64,000 bases of DNA. It comes from Siniperca chuatsi (lineage: Eukaryota; Chordata; Actinopteri; Centrarchiformes; Sinipercidae). How positions within the stretch are numbered: position 1 is the stretch's first letter; every line of letters begins with the position of its first letter. Both the position numbers and the translations under genes were made by a program. The notes beneath the pieces are model-generated. The model did no database searches. It saw only the letters and a list, made by a program, of their open reading frames with translations, and had not been told where the DNA came from. Location: contig NC_058045.1 of NCBI RefSeq assembly GCF_020085105.1, forward strand, positions 17,891,333 through 17,955,332. The letters are read 5' to 3'. Positions 41,770 to 54,905 of this stretch are shown in pieces.

Positions 41770-43645
41770 TATTTGAAATAAAGTGTGTTCTATAATACAG
41801 TAGCACACTCCCAAAGAATAGCTTTTATTTATTTTTAACTTGCACAGCTAGTTATTTAAACAGTCAAATATGTGGCTATTAGCAAAAGCATTAGGTGATG
41901 GATCGCTTCATTTAGCTGTGCAGTGCATTGCAGGGCAAGTTTAAATGTGCCTTAAAACCTCCTATTGGCTATTCACCATATTACTTGAAACAGCCATGTT
42001 TGCTTTTATATATTTCTCTCATAATATATGAGCCTTTGTCATTTTGCAAGGCTGTTATTAAATTTTATAACCCTAAACCTCAAAAATAGTCTCTAGTGGC
42101 ACATGACAATAGCTGACTGAGGAAAATCTTCTGTTTGCATTATCTGACAGAAGCAATATTTAACTTCCAAAGTTCTTCAAATGTTAATCATTTAGACAAG
42201 TGATTAGTCCAATTATAATAACACAAATAATGGTCTGCATTTATATTAGTTCAGGCAGTTAGTAAAAACAAGTTAATTAAGCCAAGCCACATTAGCCAAC
42301 AAGATATTATTTTATGTGGACATGTAATAGCTTTTAAATTGCCTGACTGCTCACATATTTCCAATCAAAAATAGCAAATGATCCCCATAATCTTAAAATC
42401 ACTAGTAGCCTTGCTTTAATAGGGGTTCCCCAAATTCCCCAAGCCTGTAGTGATATGAGTTAAATCCACATCCTCAGCCCAGCGCCAGGGTGAGACTGAA
42501 CTAAGAGCTGAGGTTCTTTTAATGGGTTTTACCGAGCTCATCCTTTTTCAGAGGTGCTTTTTCCTGCACCGCTCATTTTCCTTTTTCCATCAGCTTCTTC
42601 CTCGCTCCCCTCACCCTTCCTTCTTTTTCATGCTCTCTTCCTTTTTTATGCCTGTCCAACTCTTCCGTCCTGTCCTCAACCTCCCTCACCACTTTGCCTG
42701 TGCCTTTCAGCGTCACCCTGCTATTTCTTTCTTCCTCCATCTCTTTGTATTACCCTTTCTCAGCCTAATGGGATCACCGGTGAACATGTCTCCCTCACTA
42801 GCTTGGCTCTCTCTATGATATCTTCTCTTATCGCTTAAGTTAATGAAATGGAGTACAGGAATGACCCCTTCCTTCTATCACTTTCTTACCTACAGTATCT
42901 TCATCCCTTCATCCCAACCCTCTCTCATTCTAAATATCTTTATTTTTGTGTCCTTGCTTTACCTTTCCCCTGACGTTGAATCTTTATTTCTTTTTTGGTT
43001 CATGCCTCAAAAGACTGAAAGATTATTTTACTCCCCTCTCTCCTGCCTTTGGCTCTTAATCCTATTCTTCGCACACAATCAATAAAACTGTAAATGCATT
43101 TCTTCCCTTTCATCAGTATTGTTATCTCCCACAATCCTTTTTAAATTTCTGTATTCTACAGCCTTACCTAATATTGAAGTGGAAAAGTCTGGATGCACAT
43201 AATGTTGTGTGTTCAGTAAGCACAAACACCTCCTGCCTGCCTACTTCTTGTGCTTCTTTTAATGCTTTCTTTTCTTTCACAGGCAATATTAGGCTTTTAT
43301 CAGTGACCCATAGTCTTTTTGTATAGGTTGTAATGTAAAGAGTGAGAGGAGGTCTGTATGTGTGTGTGTGTTGTTGGGTATGCGTTCATTTCAAACCTGT
43401 CTACCTGTCAGAAATGTCACACATAGTGTTGCCCACACAGATGGCTTTGTTGGTGGGCTGTGCATGCGAATGATGCTGTCACTGTGTGCGCGCGTCTGTG
43501 TGAGCTTGCGCTGTCTAACTGGTCTCTCAGTATCATGCAGAAACGCTGCCTGTAGCTTGGCTCATGTGTTAGTCAATAAGGAAAATACATTTGTGCTCTG
43601 GAGAAATTATCTCTCACAAAGCCACTTTACTGATGCTGAGTATAG

Positions 43646-43646
<1 letters not shown>

Positions 43647-43720
<74 letters not shown>
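43647..43720. repeat. (CA)37 microsatellite
   Basis: Uninterrupted CA tract of 74 bp, the longest CA/GT array in the window. Potential Z-DNA former. Confidence 0.95.
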
Positions 43721-43724
<4 letters not shown>

Positions 43725-44514
43725 GCACATGCAAGCACGCCACATGTGCTGGCACACCCGGTGAGTTCAGACAGCATGTCAGCATCTCACAGTTAGTGGT
43801 TCCAATCAAGAAAGTGATGCCGAAGTCAGACCCCCCCTCTGCTTGTATTCAGTCACCCTCCTATAACCTCACCCAACCATGCAAACACACACTCAAACAC
43901 ACTTGCACATAAACATATATTCACACCATACTTGAGTGCAAGAAGATGCTGTTTTTGATATGCTTTTTGCAGGAGCACATGCTGGTGGGAGAGTGGGAGT
44001 GCCAGTTATTTGTATACCCTGTGTCTGCATTACTGCACCTGTTTGCTTCTGTACCTGGTTGCCCTCGTAGGTGGACACCATTATAGTCACATATGGTCTC
44101 CATCATAACTAACATACTGAATATCTGTTTGGTCATATGACTCCACTTGTAATTATATAGACGCGTGCTGACAATCTTTCTACTCAAAACACTTTCATTT
44201 CCCCTTCTTTGGTCTCTGTCTAAATTTTCTTGATATTGCCATCCGGCATACAGGGTTCATCATTTTCAGCTGTGATCAGAGAGAGACAGAGAGAGACAAA
44301 GATAGAAAGACTTCTAGAAGAGAGATAGGTGAGGCTGTTGCTCTTGGCTTTGATGATGCTTCTCATTCACTCATCCACTGTACATTTCACTGGGCCTTTG
44401 AAACTCCAGGCCACATTACACTAGGGGGCTAATTGAAGGGAATATTATGTCATCAAAGGCCCATGAGGGAATGGTGCCGATTTCACACAAATGCAGAGAA
44501 AATCAGACTAAAGG

Positions 44515-44850
44515 GCAGCAACTGACCATTATTTTTTGTTATCAGTTTGTCTGTCAAGTATTGTTTTGATTTAGTGATAAATCGTTAGGTCTATAAAATG
44601 TCAGAAAATAGTGAACAATGGCCATTGCAATTTCCCAGAGCCCAAGGTGGCACCTTCATATTGTTTGTTTTGTTTGACCAACAGTCCAAAACCAAAACAT
44701 ATTTACAATAATGAGAGCAGAGAAAATCAGCAAATTCTGACATTTGGGAAGCTGGAACCAACAAATGTTTGCCATTTTTGCTTGATAAATTAAATGATTA
44801 ATTATAAAATTTGTTGAATTAATTTTACGTCAATCAAGTAATTCTTTCAG
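44515..44850. mobile_element. Dispersed MITE-like repeat, copy 2
   Basis: It starts GCAGCAACTGACCATTATTTT and shares CAATTTC..AGAGCCCAAGGTG and GACCAACAG with the copy at 37631-38063, in the same orientation. No coding capacity; the ends are approximate. Confidence 0.55.
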
Positions 44851-46074
44851 TACTATCAGAGTTTATAGTGATGTTGGTGAGGTCCACTCTGTAATGAAGC
44901 AAGATTTTAGACCATGGGGATGGAGATATGCAGTGTGAGAGGGAAGTATGACTATGATTTTACTTTGGGAAAGTAAGTCTAAGGAAATATATGGAAAATA
45001 AGGAAAGAGAGTATAGATGGATAGATAACCCATGAGAAAAAAAGAGAGGGACTTTATCTACAAAGATTAAATCTCATTCTGGCCTGGCCCTGCGAGATTA
45101 CCAACTTGCCCACTTGAGTGCTATGAAAATGCAGGCAGATTAGGCACACACATGTGTGTGCACACCCACACACGCACCCACGTGCATGCACATAAACACA
45201 CAAACAATATAGTGGATTAGGCCTCGCTGCTAACCCAAGGGCCAGGGTGAAGCAGATGGCTGCCCTTTGTATTATTATGTAACCTTACTGAGAACCAGTC
45301 CACATGCAAACACAATGCATTTTCCCAGCACACGTACACACAAACTCACACGTATGCATACATTGTACTACATAATATTTTATGTATACTTTCTCCAATG
45401 TAAGTTTTTGGATTGCCAAATTAGACTTTGGAAGAAAAAAAAGTGCAAGGGATGACTGAAAAAGAGTATGAGTAGAAAGAGAAGAAATGGAGAAAGAAGA
45501 CAGACGGACCATCAAGTAGTGGGTGGGCAGTGGCACAGTGCCAGGGGGTTTGGAGAAGTGCCAGATAAGCATGCTCACACACACACAAAACACTTCCAGT
45601 AGGGTGCTGGGCCGAGCCAAGGTGACCTGACTAGGTGATGGGAGGGTCACCATGCCAACGGGGCTGACTGATGTCACCGTGGCAATCTATGTCAGAGGCC
45701 ACTGAAAGAGAGGGAAGGGGTTGAGGGGCCAGGGGCGTGTATATATACAGTATGTGTGTGTGTGCTTGTGGGTGTCATGTGATGGCAGGACCTGTGTGTG
45801 CTGGGGAGTCGGTGGAGTCAAGCCCTCAGAGTACCTACTGACAAGCTGACATTGAGAAAGTCTGTATTGTACAATATGGGGCAGTTGTAGGGCAAGAAAC
45901 CCATTAACTGTGGTTGGTCTTTGTGCTGCTCTGAGACAGAAATACATAGGTACACCATACATTTTAAAAGAATACACCAGGTTTTGGGAGATTCAACGAT
46001 CAAATAAAGCTGTTAATTGATGAGAACATATCCAAAACTATCCACGTTGTTGTAGTGCAAGATACTAGTTCGCC

Positions 46075-46434
46075 ATTGTGTGAAATACACTTACTTGCTT
46101 TCTGGCGGAGAGTTAGATGAGAACATTGATACCACTCTCATATCTCAAGTCCACAGCCAGCAGCCGATTAACTTAGCTTAGCACAAAGAATTAAAACTGG
46201 GATAAAACAGCTAGTTGGGCTCTGTCCGAAGGTAACATAATCCACATACCAGCCCCTCTTAAACTCTAAATAATTCTTGTAGCGTAAAAACAACTTTTTG
46301 CTGTGTTACCGATGTAAGGTGCTCGACTATTTCTTAGCTGGGAACAGTTGCCAGACAACCAGAGGAGACTCTGCTTCCAGCCAAGAAATAGAAAAATAGA
46401 ATATGCGTATTTCCCAAAATGTTGAATATTACCA
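46075..46434. mobile_element. Decayed relative of the TTAA foldback MITE
   Basis: It shares GATTGATACCACTC, GCCAGCAGCC and the end motif GTATTTCCCAAAATGT with the element at 49064-49360, but the terminal inverted repeats have decayed. It contains an internal hairpin: 46327-46343 pairs with 46375-46391 at 15 of 17 positions (CTATTTCTTAGCTGG...CCAAGAAATAG). Confidence 0.55.
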
Positions 46435-49063
46435 TATTGTCCACCCATAAAGTAAAATGGTTTTAATTTTAAATAATACAGTATGTAGCCAGGTTTTATT
46501 TACATGAAATATAATCAAAATGATTGAAGAAAAGATTACAAACTGTATATTGTACATGCATAATGTGTATTTATGATATACAAAGAATATACAATTAGAG
46601 AAGTGTAGATTTTCCATTCTTGAAATTTGGAAATATGAAAGCCTTTTTGAGAATGCAACAATCTGACAGTTCTCAGAAGTCATAACGTGTTTTCTTTAAT
46701 AACACACTACTTGTCAGTGTAGACGGCCGCTGTGAGAGACTTTTCTCTTTAGAGGAAATAATTTATCAACCTCAGCCTCAATGGTCATTTGCCGTAAATC
46801 ACCTATATCTTTACTCCAATCGCTTCAGCCTGTCTATATTTGAAACAGTGATTCATTCAGAAAGGTCAGTGTTGGTGAGATTCTTTGTCTTGCTGTCACC
46901 CTGCTGTCCCCCGTATGCCTAGCTAGTTAGCTAGTTAGGTGTCAGGGGGCTCATAAAGTCTTTCTCTCCTCAGTCCCCTGTCCCTGCTCCATAAAGGATG
47001 AGACTGCAGACAACACAGGAAACTAATTACCTACAATGATTCACTGGTTTCCATTACATGTTACAGAGACAGACAGATAGACAGAAGGGTGATCTAACCA
47101 ATCCCTCTAGGTCTTGATGATACCACACTCATTTGTAAATTCACACAAACACACATAACACAAAGCAACTCAAGCAACTATGCGCGTCATGTTCAGTGTC
47201 ATTGCCTGAATCTGTTATTTTCACACAACATAGTCACTTTCTCATCATTTCTCTGAACTTGTACTCCGTCATAGGGAAATACATTACCGTTGTGCCATAT
47301 TTGAAGGATAATAAGAAATAATAAGGTACAGTATGTCCTTTTAGAAGTTGCTCTACATTTGTTGCACTTGAGGTAGGATTTCACATTGGGAGGCATTTCT
47401 TTAGACTTAAGTGCAGCATTTTAATCTGTAGTGTAGCGCCAAGAAGTGTGAATGGAAATTCTACCATGCTATGACACTGAAGGATCCCAAGAAAAAAAAA
47501 AACAAGATATGGGGGGATAAAGAAGGCTTAGACAGAATTACTGTCAGAAGAAACCAGGAAGTAGTGTTTGAATGTGACCCAGAAGTTAGAAGCTTTCTAT
47601 TGATTTGTTTATTCACTACTAGAAGGCCTTTGATAGCTCACTGGGGAATGTAGTATTTATGTGGAGTGCTTATATGAACACGCTCTGAGTAAAAGTTTTA
47701 CATATCATACTTTTACACAGTTTATTGCCCACCAGTTTTCCTGAACAACTATAGTGTTAAAAGATATGGGCTAAAAATGGTTTGGGTGATTAAAAACCCT
47801 ATGAAGTATAAGTTAAATAGACCAGATTGAGAGAGAAGAGTGGTCATTTCTAGTGTTTTATAGAACAAAGGGCTGAGTGATGGTACACTGTTAATACAGC
47901 AAAGGTTACTCTAAGGTTAGCTCACAATATCTGGCTTGTCTCAGTGTGAGGATTCTCCTGGGAAACAAATATTCAGCAACCGCTGTTTCTCTCACCCTGT
48001 CTGACTCTTGACTGCTATTAGTTTTCTGGTTTTAGTTCATATGTACATATCTGCATACGCATACATATTCAGGCCAGGGCCAGTGCTGGGATGATCGGGT
48101 TCTGTGTGTTGTGATCAGTTACTGTATAGAGTGAAGGAGGGGGTAGTGCACGACCTCAGGCAGTGAGGTGAGTGAGGTTAACCTGAAATTTGGGTGACAC
48201 ACTCACACAGACACATGCATTGCACAAATACGCAGTGTTCACAGGCGCACATTGAAACTCCCTTGCAGACCGAGTGATAATAATAGTCTAGCATCCATTC
48301 ATTTTTTGTGAGAACAGTCATTACTGTCATCACTGTTCCTCTCTGAATCACTTACTGTCAGAGCACATAAACACAGACACACACTCTCACTCATGTTGGA
48401 TGTTTCTTACCCTTTCAATCTCTGCTTCACTATTTCTATTTTTCTTCCACCTCCCTGCTACTGGCGAATCCCTGACATGACAGAGCCCCCCCCCTCGTTT
48501 GGCCCCCCATGGCTGCCTGTCAGCCAGCAGACAATAGGGACTGGGGAACATTTGCCTTTGTAAAGAGGCAGCGCTGCTTCACCCTTCCTCCCTACCACAC
48601 TTCCTCTCTCTCTCCTTGTCTTCCTCCTCGCTCCATCTTTCCCCCTTGCTTTCTGTCAACTGTGATAACTCATTAATAAGTCACAGACCTGTATGTGTCT
48701 TCCTGGGTGTGTTTTAGGAGGCCTATCTGTGTGAGAGAGCCAGTGAGCTATGTGATTGGGTTAAACACAGGGACTCGAGTGAGGTAAAGGCCAACAATGT
48801 TTTATCATGTGACCAGACTCATCACTGTGTACATGCCAGATAACCAAGATAAAGGTCAGAAATGGGTAGAACAAGCACCCATGTTCTTTTTATATTAACA
48901 GCATGTGTGACACACTAAGGCAGGCTTTAAAAATGTTTTAAAGTGGAATTTTGCTATTGATTTAATAAAAGAAAAACTGCAAGAGGAAAATTTGTAAGTT
49001 TTGGCCCTACCTGTTTGTGAATTGTGTGGATCTTTGTTCATGGCTGGTAGAATCTAAAAGGCT

Positions 49064-49360
49064 TTAAAGGAATAGTTTGATAATTTTGGGAAATGCACTT
49101 GTTTGCTGTATTGAGAAGATTGATACCACTCAAATGTTTGCATGGTAAATATGAAGCTACCGCCAGCAGCCAAGCTAACTGTTTTCACCTGTTTCCAGTC
49201 TTTTTGCAAAGCTAAGCTAACTGACTGCTGGCGGTACCTTCATGTTTACCCCACAGACCCACAGACATGTGAGTGAAATAGATCTTCTCATCTAATGCTT
49301 AGAGCGAGCGCAAAAAAAGCGAGTACGTGTATTTCCCAAAATGTCAAACTATTCCTTTAA
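49064..49360. mobile_element. TTAA-flanked foldback MITE (piggyBac-like ends)
   Basis: TTAA at 49064-49067 and 49357-49360 flank a 289-bp element starting AGGAATAGTTTGA and ending TCAAACTATTCCT, a perfect 13-bp inverted repeat. TTAA duplication is the piggyBac signature. Arms continue to pair into the middle (TACCGCCAGCAG near 49158 with CTGCTGGCGGTA near 49226), so nearly the whole element folds back on itself. No open frame is present, so any movement would depend on a transposase supplied elsewhere. Confidence 0.8.
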
Positions 49361-49908
49361 TATAAAAGCTTTAATATAAACACAACAAGCAGTGCCTGTT
49401 TCATTCTTTTTTTTTAGTACAATATGTAAAAAGATATTGTTTTCTACTAATCCCAAATATTTGTTTATCCAGGCACTTGCAAGAACATCTGCTTAAAATT
49501 TGGCACTGTCTGGTTGTGCCCATATATTAACTACATGCAGGATTTATTTTTTCAAGGTGTGATTTAGATTTTTTTTTTGGGAGAATGAAAGAGAGAAGGC
49601 AAGAGAGAGAACCCCCCCACCCCCTCTGGAAGACAGATTTATGTTTAAAACATCACTCTGACTGAACTAAGTTCAGCTAGAGTTAAATGCTTTGATCAAC
49701 ATGCTCTTTGTGCGTGGCGTCTGACCTATGTGTGCCTTAACCGGGGCTTCTTAAGGGTGGATGCTGCTCAGCATGGGGACTCGGCAGGTGTGAAGACCGA
49801 ACTCTGCTCCGCTTTAGGCTGGATCTTGAGTGTGTGTGCCCAGGGCGCTTCTTCCTGAGTGGTCCCTGGGTGCAGCTCAAACTGACATAACTAACACTCA
49901 TGCACGCG

Positions 49909-49950
49909 CACACACACACACACAGACACACACACACACACACACACACA
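49909..49950. repeat. (CA)n microsatellite, interrupted
   Basis: CA tract with one CAGA interruption. Confidence 0.9.
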
Positions 49951-50639
49951 TGCACATTCAAGCACATTCAAGCAGTTGTACAAGCACACCTGGGGATTGA
50001 CATATGCATGCACACGCAATACACACGTATGTACGCATCCGTAATGCTAAGCCAAATGTGCACACATGCACACATAAACAGACTGACAGGCATGCATAGT
50101 ATAGCCCCAGGCTGTAGGGATCAGTGAGGTGCTTAGGAATGCTGAGGTAAGGGTGAAGACAGGGTGAATGCAACTTATCCCCGCAGAGTATCATTTCAGG
50201 TCATGGCTCCAAACACAGTGGACTACTGATCTACACTTGCAGCATATATAGTATAAAATGCTCCTGCAAATTACCCAGCATAATTCTTGCAAGGCTAGTG
50301 ACTTCCTTTATTATTGTGACTTGTGGCTACTGATTGACGCGTCATCTTTTTAATGCACTTGAACCGATGATGTTTTTTCCCTATTAGACTGCAGTTTGAT
50401 GGTGGAGAATCCTTTTGTCGTGGATTTGTTTTTTTTTGGCCTAGATTAGGGCTGCCTGGTGGAAGGGAGTGCGGATGTATGTGTGTTGGTGGGTGTGTGT
50501 ATGTGTGTGCTGCAGAGCCCCAGTGAAGTTGATTCCTGTCAAGCCCGTAGCACCACACTCAGACAGGGCTTGACCAAGCGTTTAAACACTGCTCTAGGAT
50601 TTCCCACTAGTATGGGCTGAGTGGAAGTGTCAGTCAGTG

Positions 50640-50641
<2 letters not shown>

Positions 50642-50689
<48 letters not shown>
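50642..50689. repeat. (GT)24 microsatellite
   Basis: Uninterrupted GT tract of about 48 bp. Confidence 0.95.
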
Positions 50690-50690
<1 letters not shown>

Positions 50691-53600
50691 GGGCAGAATC
50701 GAGAGGTGTCGGCAGTTCAGAGAGGCCAAAAAGGTTGGAAGGCTAGCTTTTGGCACCTGAGACAAAGAGCAAGAGTGAAGTTGGGTTTGATTAAAATACA
50801 GAGGTCAATTGTAGCAGGGTGGAGCATGAATGAACAAGAGTCTGAGGCCTATTTTGATGGTGACCGCAATGACCAGAGTAAGCAGCACTCAGACAATTTG
50901 GTATTGTCCTGACCTTGAAATCCGCTTTGCCGCTCTGTATAGTATTTTGGCACACGGTGCACAGTGCACAGGTGGGAGGAGAGGTGCAAATAGGTGGGAG
51001 GTTCGTTCAAATGAGGCAGCGCAAAGTGAGTTGTTGGTATTTTGGTGGAAAACATGTCTTAGAAGTTGCGCTGAGATTAGATGTCTCAAAACCACATCTG
51101 TTTCTGGCACAGCTGCTCAACAACAGCAAACTAAATACTTGGAGGAAATGTGCAAAAATAAGGCAATAATGTTTAAAATGTTAATAAGCTATTTTAATTA
51201 AACACTCAGGATAAAAAATACATTTTAATGTGGTTAGAGCAGGAACGCCGTTTAAGTGGTCTGTAAATTAAAACTGGTTATTTTTACTGTAACTGTTATC
51301 CACAGCTGTTTTATACTGTATGAAAAGCTTCTGCATCCCTGCAGCCATCTGAAGGCAGCAGGACAGATATGTAATATATCTGCAGCCTCTGATTGCTCCA
51401 CCAGAGCACACCGATATTATGCATGTCCGTCCACTGTTTACCTTGATTTAAATTGCATGCAAACGACACCAGACTGCCCCAAAATAACCCCACACACCTC
51501 TACACATGTCAGAGGGGTCTGTTATAAGTCAGTATTCTGCCCATTAATGCGGGCCTCCTTTCCAATTTTTTTACAAAAAATTCAGCATTTCATGTTTTAT
51601 TCTTGAAATGCATTATGAAGCAAACACGACACATTTTAAAATAACCATTTGCAACGTGAAATACAGTAGAATTATGGCTGAAATAGTTTCAAGTGATGTT
51701 ATCATATAAACTGCTTTGCCCAACAATTTTTTCTTATTTGTTTCTAGCATCATTATACTAATTTCATTTGTTGAGCTTTTGTCATGCTGCACTGTGATTG
51801 GCACAGCTGTTTCAGAGCAGTGAGACCATTGATGTGATTGGCTGAGAGCATATTTATTAATCACCACATCTTCTGATCTATACTCGCCTTCTCCCAGCAC
51901 TTTGCGCTGCTGCACATATTTGAACCAATATAGCAACTGCACTTGCCCACAAAGTCCACAAAGTCTATACACACAGACCTACTGATCTGTGTCTTTCATT
52001 GCACTTGTGTGATTAAGCAAAACTTTCACAAACTCAATTTTTACTGCCACTGAGAATCTGTGAGCCTGGCAGATTGATAACAAACCAATCAGTGGTGTTG
52101 ATGAAGATAACATCATGCAGCACTTAATTTTTTTAATTGAACTAGGCAAGGACTCTCCAGTCCTCAAGAACAACCTAAACTTGGCACTGACAACATGTTT
52201 CAGGACCATCATGACCTATTTCTTACCAAAATTGCTGTCCTTTTGCAGACAATTTAGGTGAAATTTACTAATGTTTTCTGAAGAGCTGCCATGTTTATTC
52301 AATTTGAAAACCTGAAGCAAAACCTAAGGACAGTCCAGCTTCAGGTGCAGGCAGGATTCATGCTGATATTTCACCAGAAGGTAGTGCTTATTAAACATCT
52401 GTTGGTCGGTAAAGCTGATTTCACTCAGACTGACGTTATTTCTAGTCCTCATTTTGCTGGGAAAGCCACGGAACTCACCCCAGGACCTCTGGGAGTTTTT
52501 GCCACCATTTTACAAACCAGTGCTTGAAATGAGCTACCACATACAGTACGTACAGGCAGATACACACATATATGCATATGGAATCAGGTGATGCTTGTGT
52601 CCACTGCTAAGCAATAGACCTGAGAGACAGGTAATGAAAGTCTCAAGAGAGGAGGCCAGTGAGCTGACGGGAGAGACAGAGGAATGATGGGATGAAAGGA
52701 TAGTGAGGTGGTGAGAGAGTGATTGGACAAGGGGGGATGTGGTGTTGCTATGGGTGATGGGCAGGGCAGGTGGTTAATGACTGGCAACACGAGCCAGATA
52801 GCGTGTGTGTTTGTGTGTGTGTGAGAGTGAGTATGTGTGTGATGGGAGGTCAGTTTGATCTCTGTGGCTGGGCAATCTTCTGGTGTGGGGCTTTGAGATT
52901 TCGAGGAAATGTGTGCATGTGTGTGTGAGTCTTTTGTGCCTGTGCTCTTGAAGTCCCATTAAAGCAGGAGAGGGGTGGGGGTGGGTGGACTTGTCACTTC
53001 AGAGGGGCGGCTGTGATGCGGCGGTGGAGAACAGGGGGATTGACTGTGTGAGTTGGCCTTGAGGGAGCTGAAGCCTTGGGAACATCAGTTGTACAACGTG
53101 ACAAAAGAAGAGTTTTGTGTGTGTGTGTGTGTGTGTGACAAAGTTGATGAGAGTCCAAGCATGCAAATGTTTATTTGTTTTGTGAGTGTGTATGTGTGTG
53201 CTAATGTGACTTTTTAAATTAGGCTGCCAGTGCAAGATTTAAATGATAATGGATCTATTGACCCTGAGAAATGCTGCATTTGCGAGTGTGCAGTTTTGTG
53301 CCCGTGATGGGGGGGGCAGCCAGTAAACTCACTGTTTTTGTGTGTGTGTGTGCGCATGTGTGTGGGCTGGGTGTGTGTGTTTCCTGTGCCAGCCTGCTTT
53401 GTCCTCTCTCCCAGTTGAAATGGACTGAATGAGGAGATAGGGGGTGAAGTTTTTGTCTGGTGTGGATGTGTGTATTTTGATGAAATGTGTTTTCCTGTTT
53501 TGATTGTGCGCAGACTTAAGAAAGGACCACAAAACACACACACATTCACACTCACTTGGCTTTTATTGGAGCAGACAAAGCACACAGTCAACCAGCTGGC

Positions 53601-53722
53601 TGCATGACAGCCACAATAACATTAATGAAACACTTATCTATCCAAACATATTAGCTGGCACTTGGAAATAATGCATTTGACTGCGTCCGTGTGTATGTGG
53701 TTCTTCTGCTGTTTGTGTGTTG

Positions 53723-53724
<2 letters not shown>

Positions 53725-53759
<35 letters not shown>
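53725..53759. repeat. (GT)17 microsatellite
   Basis: Uninterrupted GT tract, followed by a pyrimidine-rich block at about 53790-54110. Confidence 0.95.
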
Positions 53760-53760
<1 letters not shown>

Positions 53761-54180
53761 CGTTACACAGTCCTACAGTCCAAGGTCAAAGTGTTTTTTC
53801 TTTCTCTCTGCCATCTTCACTCAAAGTCTTTCTGTCAATCTGCCAATTTCTCTGGTACATGTACCCTCTCCTTCTCATCTCTTTCCCTTGTTTGGCCTTT
53901 TGCTCTCTCTATTTTGTTTCCTCTTGTTTCTTTATCTCCTTTTTCATCCGTCTGTTTCTCTCAGCATGACTTTCTATATGCTTGGACGTTCCTTTTCTCT
54001 GTCTGTGCTGTACCCTTTTATTTCCTTTCACCCTTGCCTCTTTACCCTCTATTTCTCCCACATCTACCTCTCTCCATTCTTCTCTTCTCTTCATTTCTCT
54101 CTTTTTCTGTCAACCCCCCAAGGTTACCCCAACCCAATGTTTATGCTGTACACCCCACGCAATGCTCTCTCTCTCTCACA

Positions 54181-54182
<2 letters not shown>

Positions 54183-54234
<52 letters not shown>
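54183..54234. repeat. (CA)26 microsatellite
   Basis: CA tract preceded by CT units and followed by TATATA. Confidence 0.95.
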
Positions 54235-54240
<6 letters not shown>

Positions 54241-54836
54241 CACAAGCTCCGCTCACAAAGACTCCCTTTGTGTTATCACATCATGCAGGCTCAACACATG
54301 ACAAACTAACAATACCTTGATGGTGCTCCTGACATTGTTGAATGTAATCTCACATCCTTAAACACTAGGCATCACTGACAATAAATGAAGCCATCATTTC
54401 AATTCACAGCCAATTGCAATCACCATGATAAATTCAGACTGTTTTTGTGTGATTTATCACTCTGGACGTGTGTCTCTGTGACCTGCGACCCATGTGTTGC
54501 TCAATGCTTATATCTGGCTGTTATCACACTGAAATACTCATTGTCTCCAGGCTGCTTTGATTCAGTTTACTAACCTGCATCCTGTGATCAGCTCTCATAG
54601 AAATCTGTATCCAATTCTTGGCAGTCTTCTTGATTTGGATTATAAATGTCTGGTGTGATAAACCTTGATAAAGGTCATATAGATCAGAGGCTCCGGGCTT
54701 TGCTGTTTGATCAATCATAAATTCCACCTTTGCTAATATTCTCATTTAGTCCCTGGGGTATTTAGAAATGTATTTAACTTGTATTATTTGCAACAGTGAT
54801 TAATTTCCCTGGGAGGTAGATCTGAGACGGTGGATG

Positions 54837-54839
<3 letters not shown>

Positions 54840-54901
<62 letters not shown>
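54840..54901. repeat. (GT)31 microsatellite
   Basis: Uninterrupted GT tract of 62 bp, on the opposite strand sense to the CA array about 600 bp earlier. Confidence 0.95.

Positions 54902-54905
<4 letters not shown>

Noticed and set aside
53662..54309. 215-codon open frame
   Set aside because: It is made of a GT array, a pyrimidine-rich block and a CA array; low-complexity translation.
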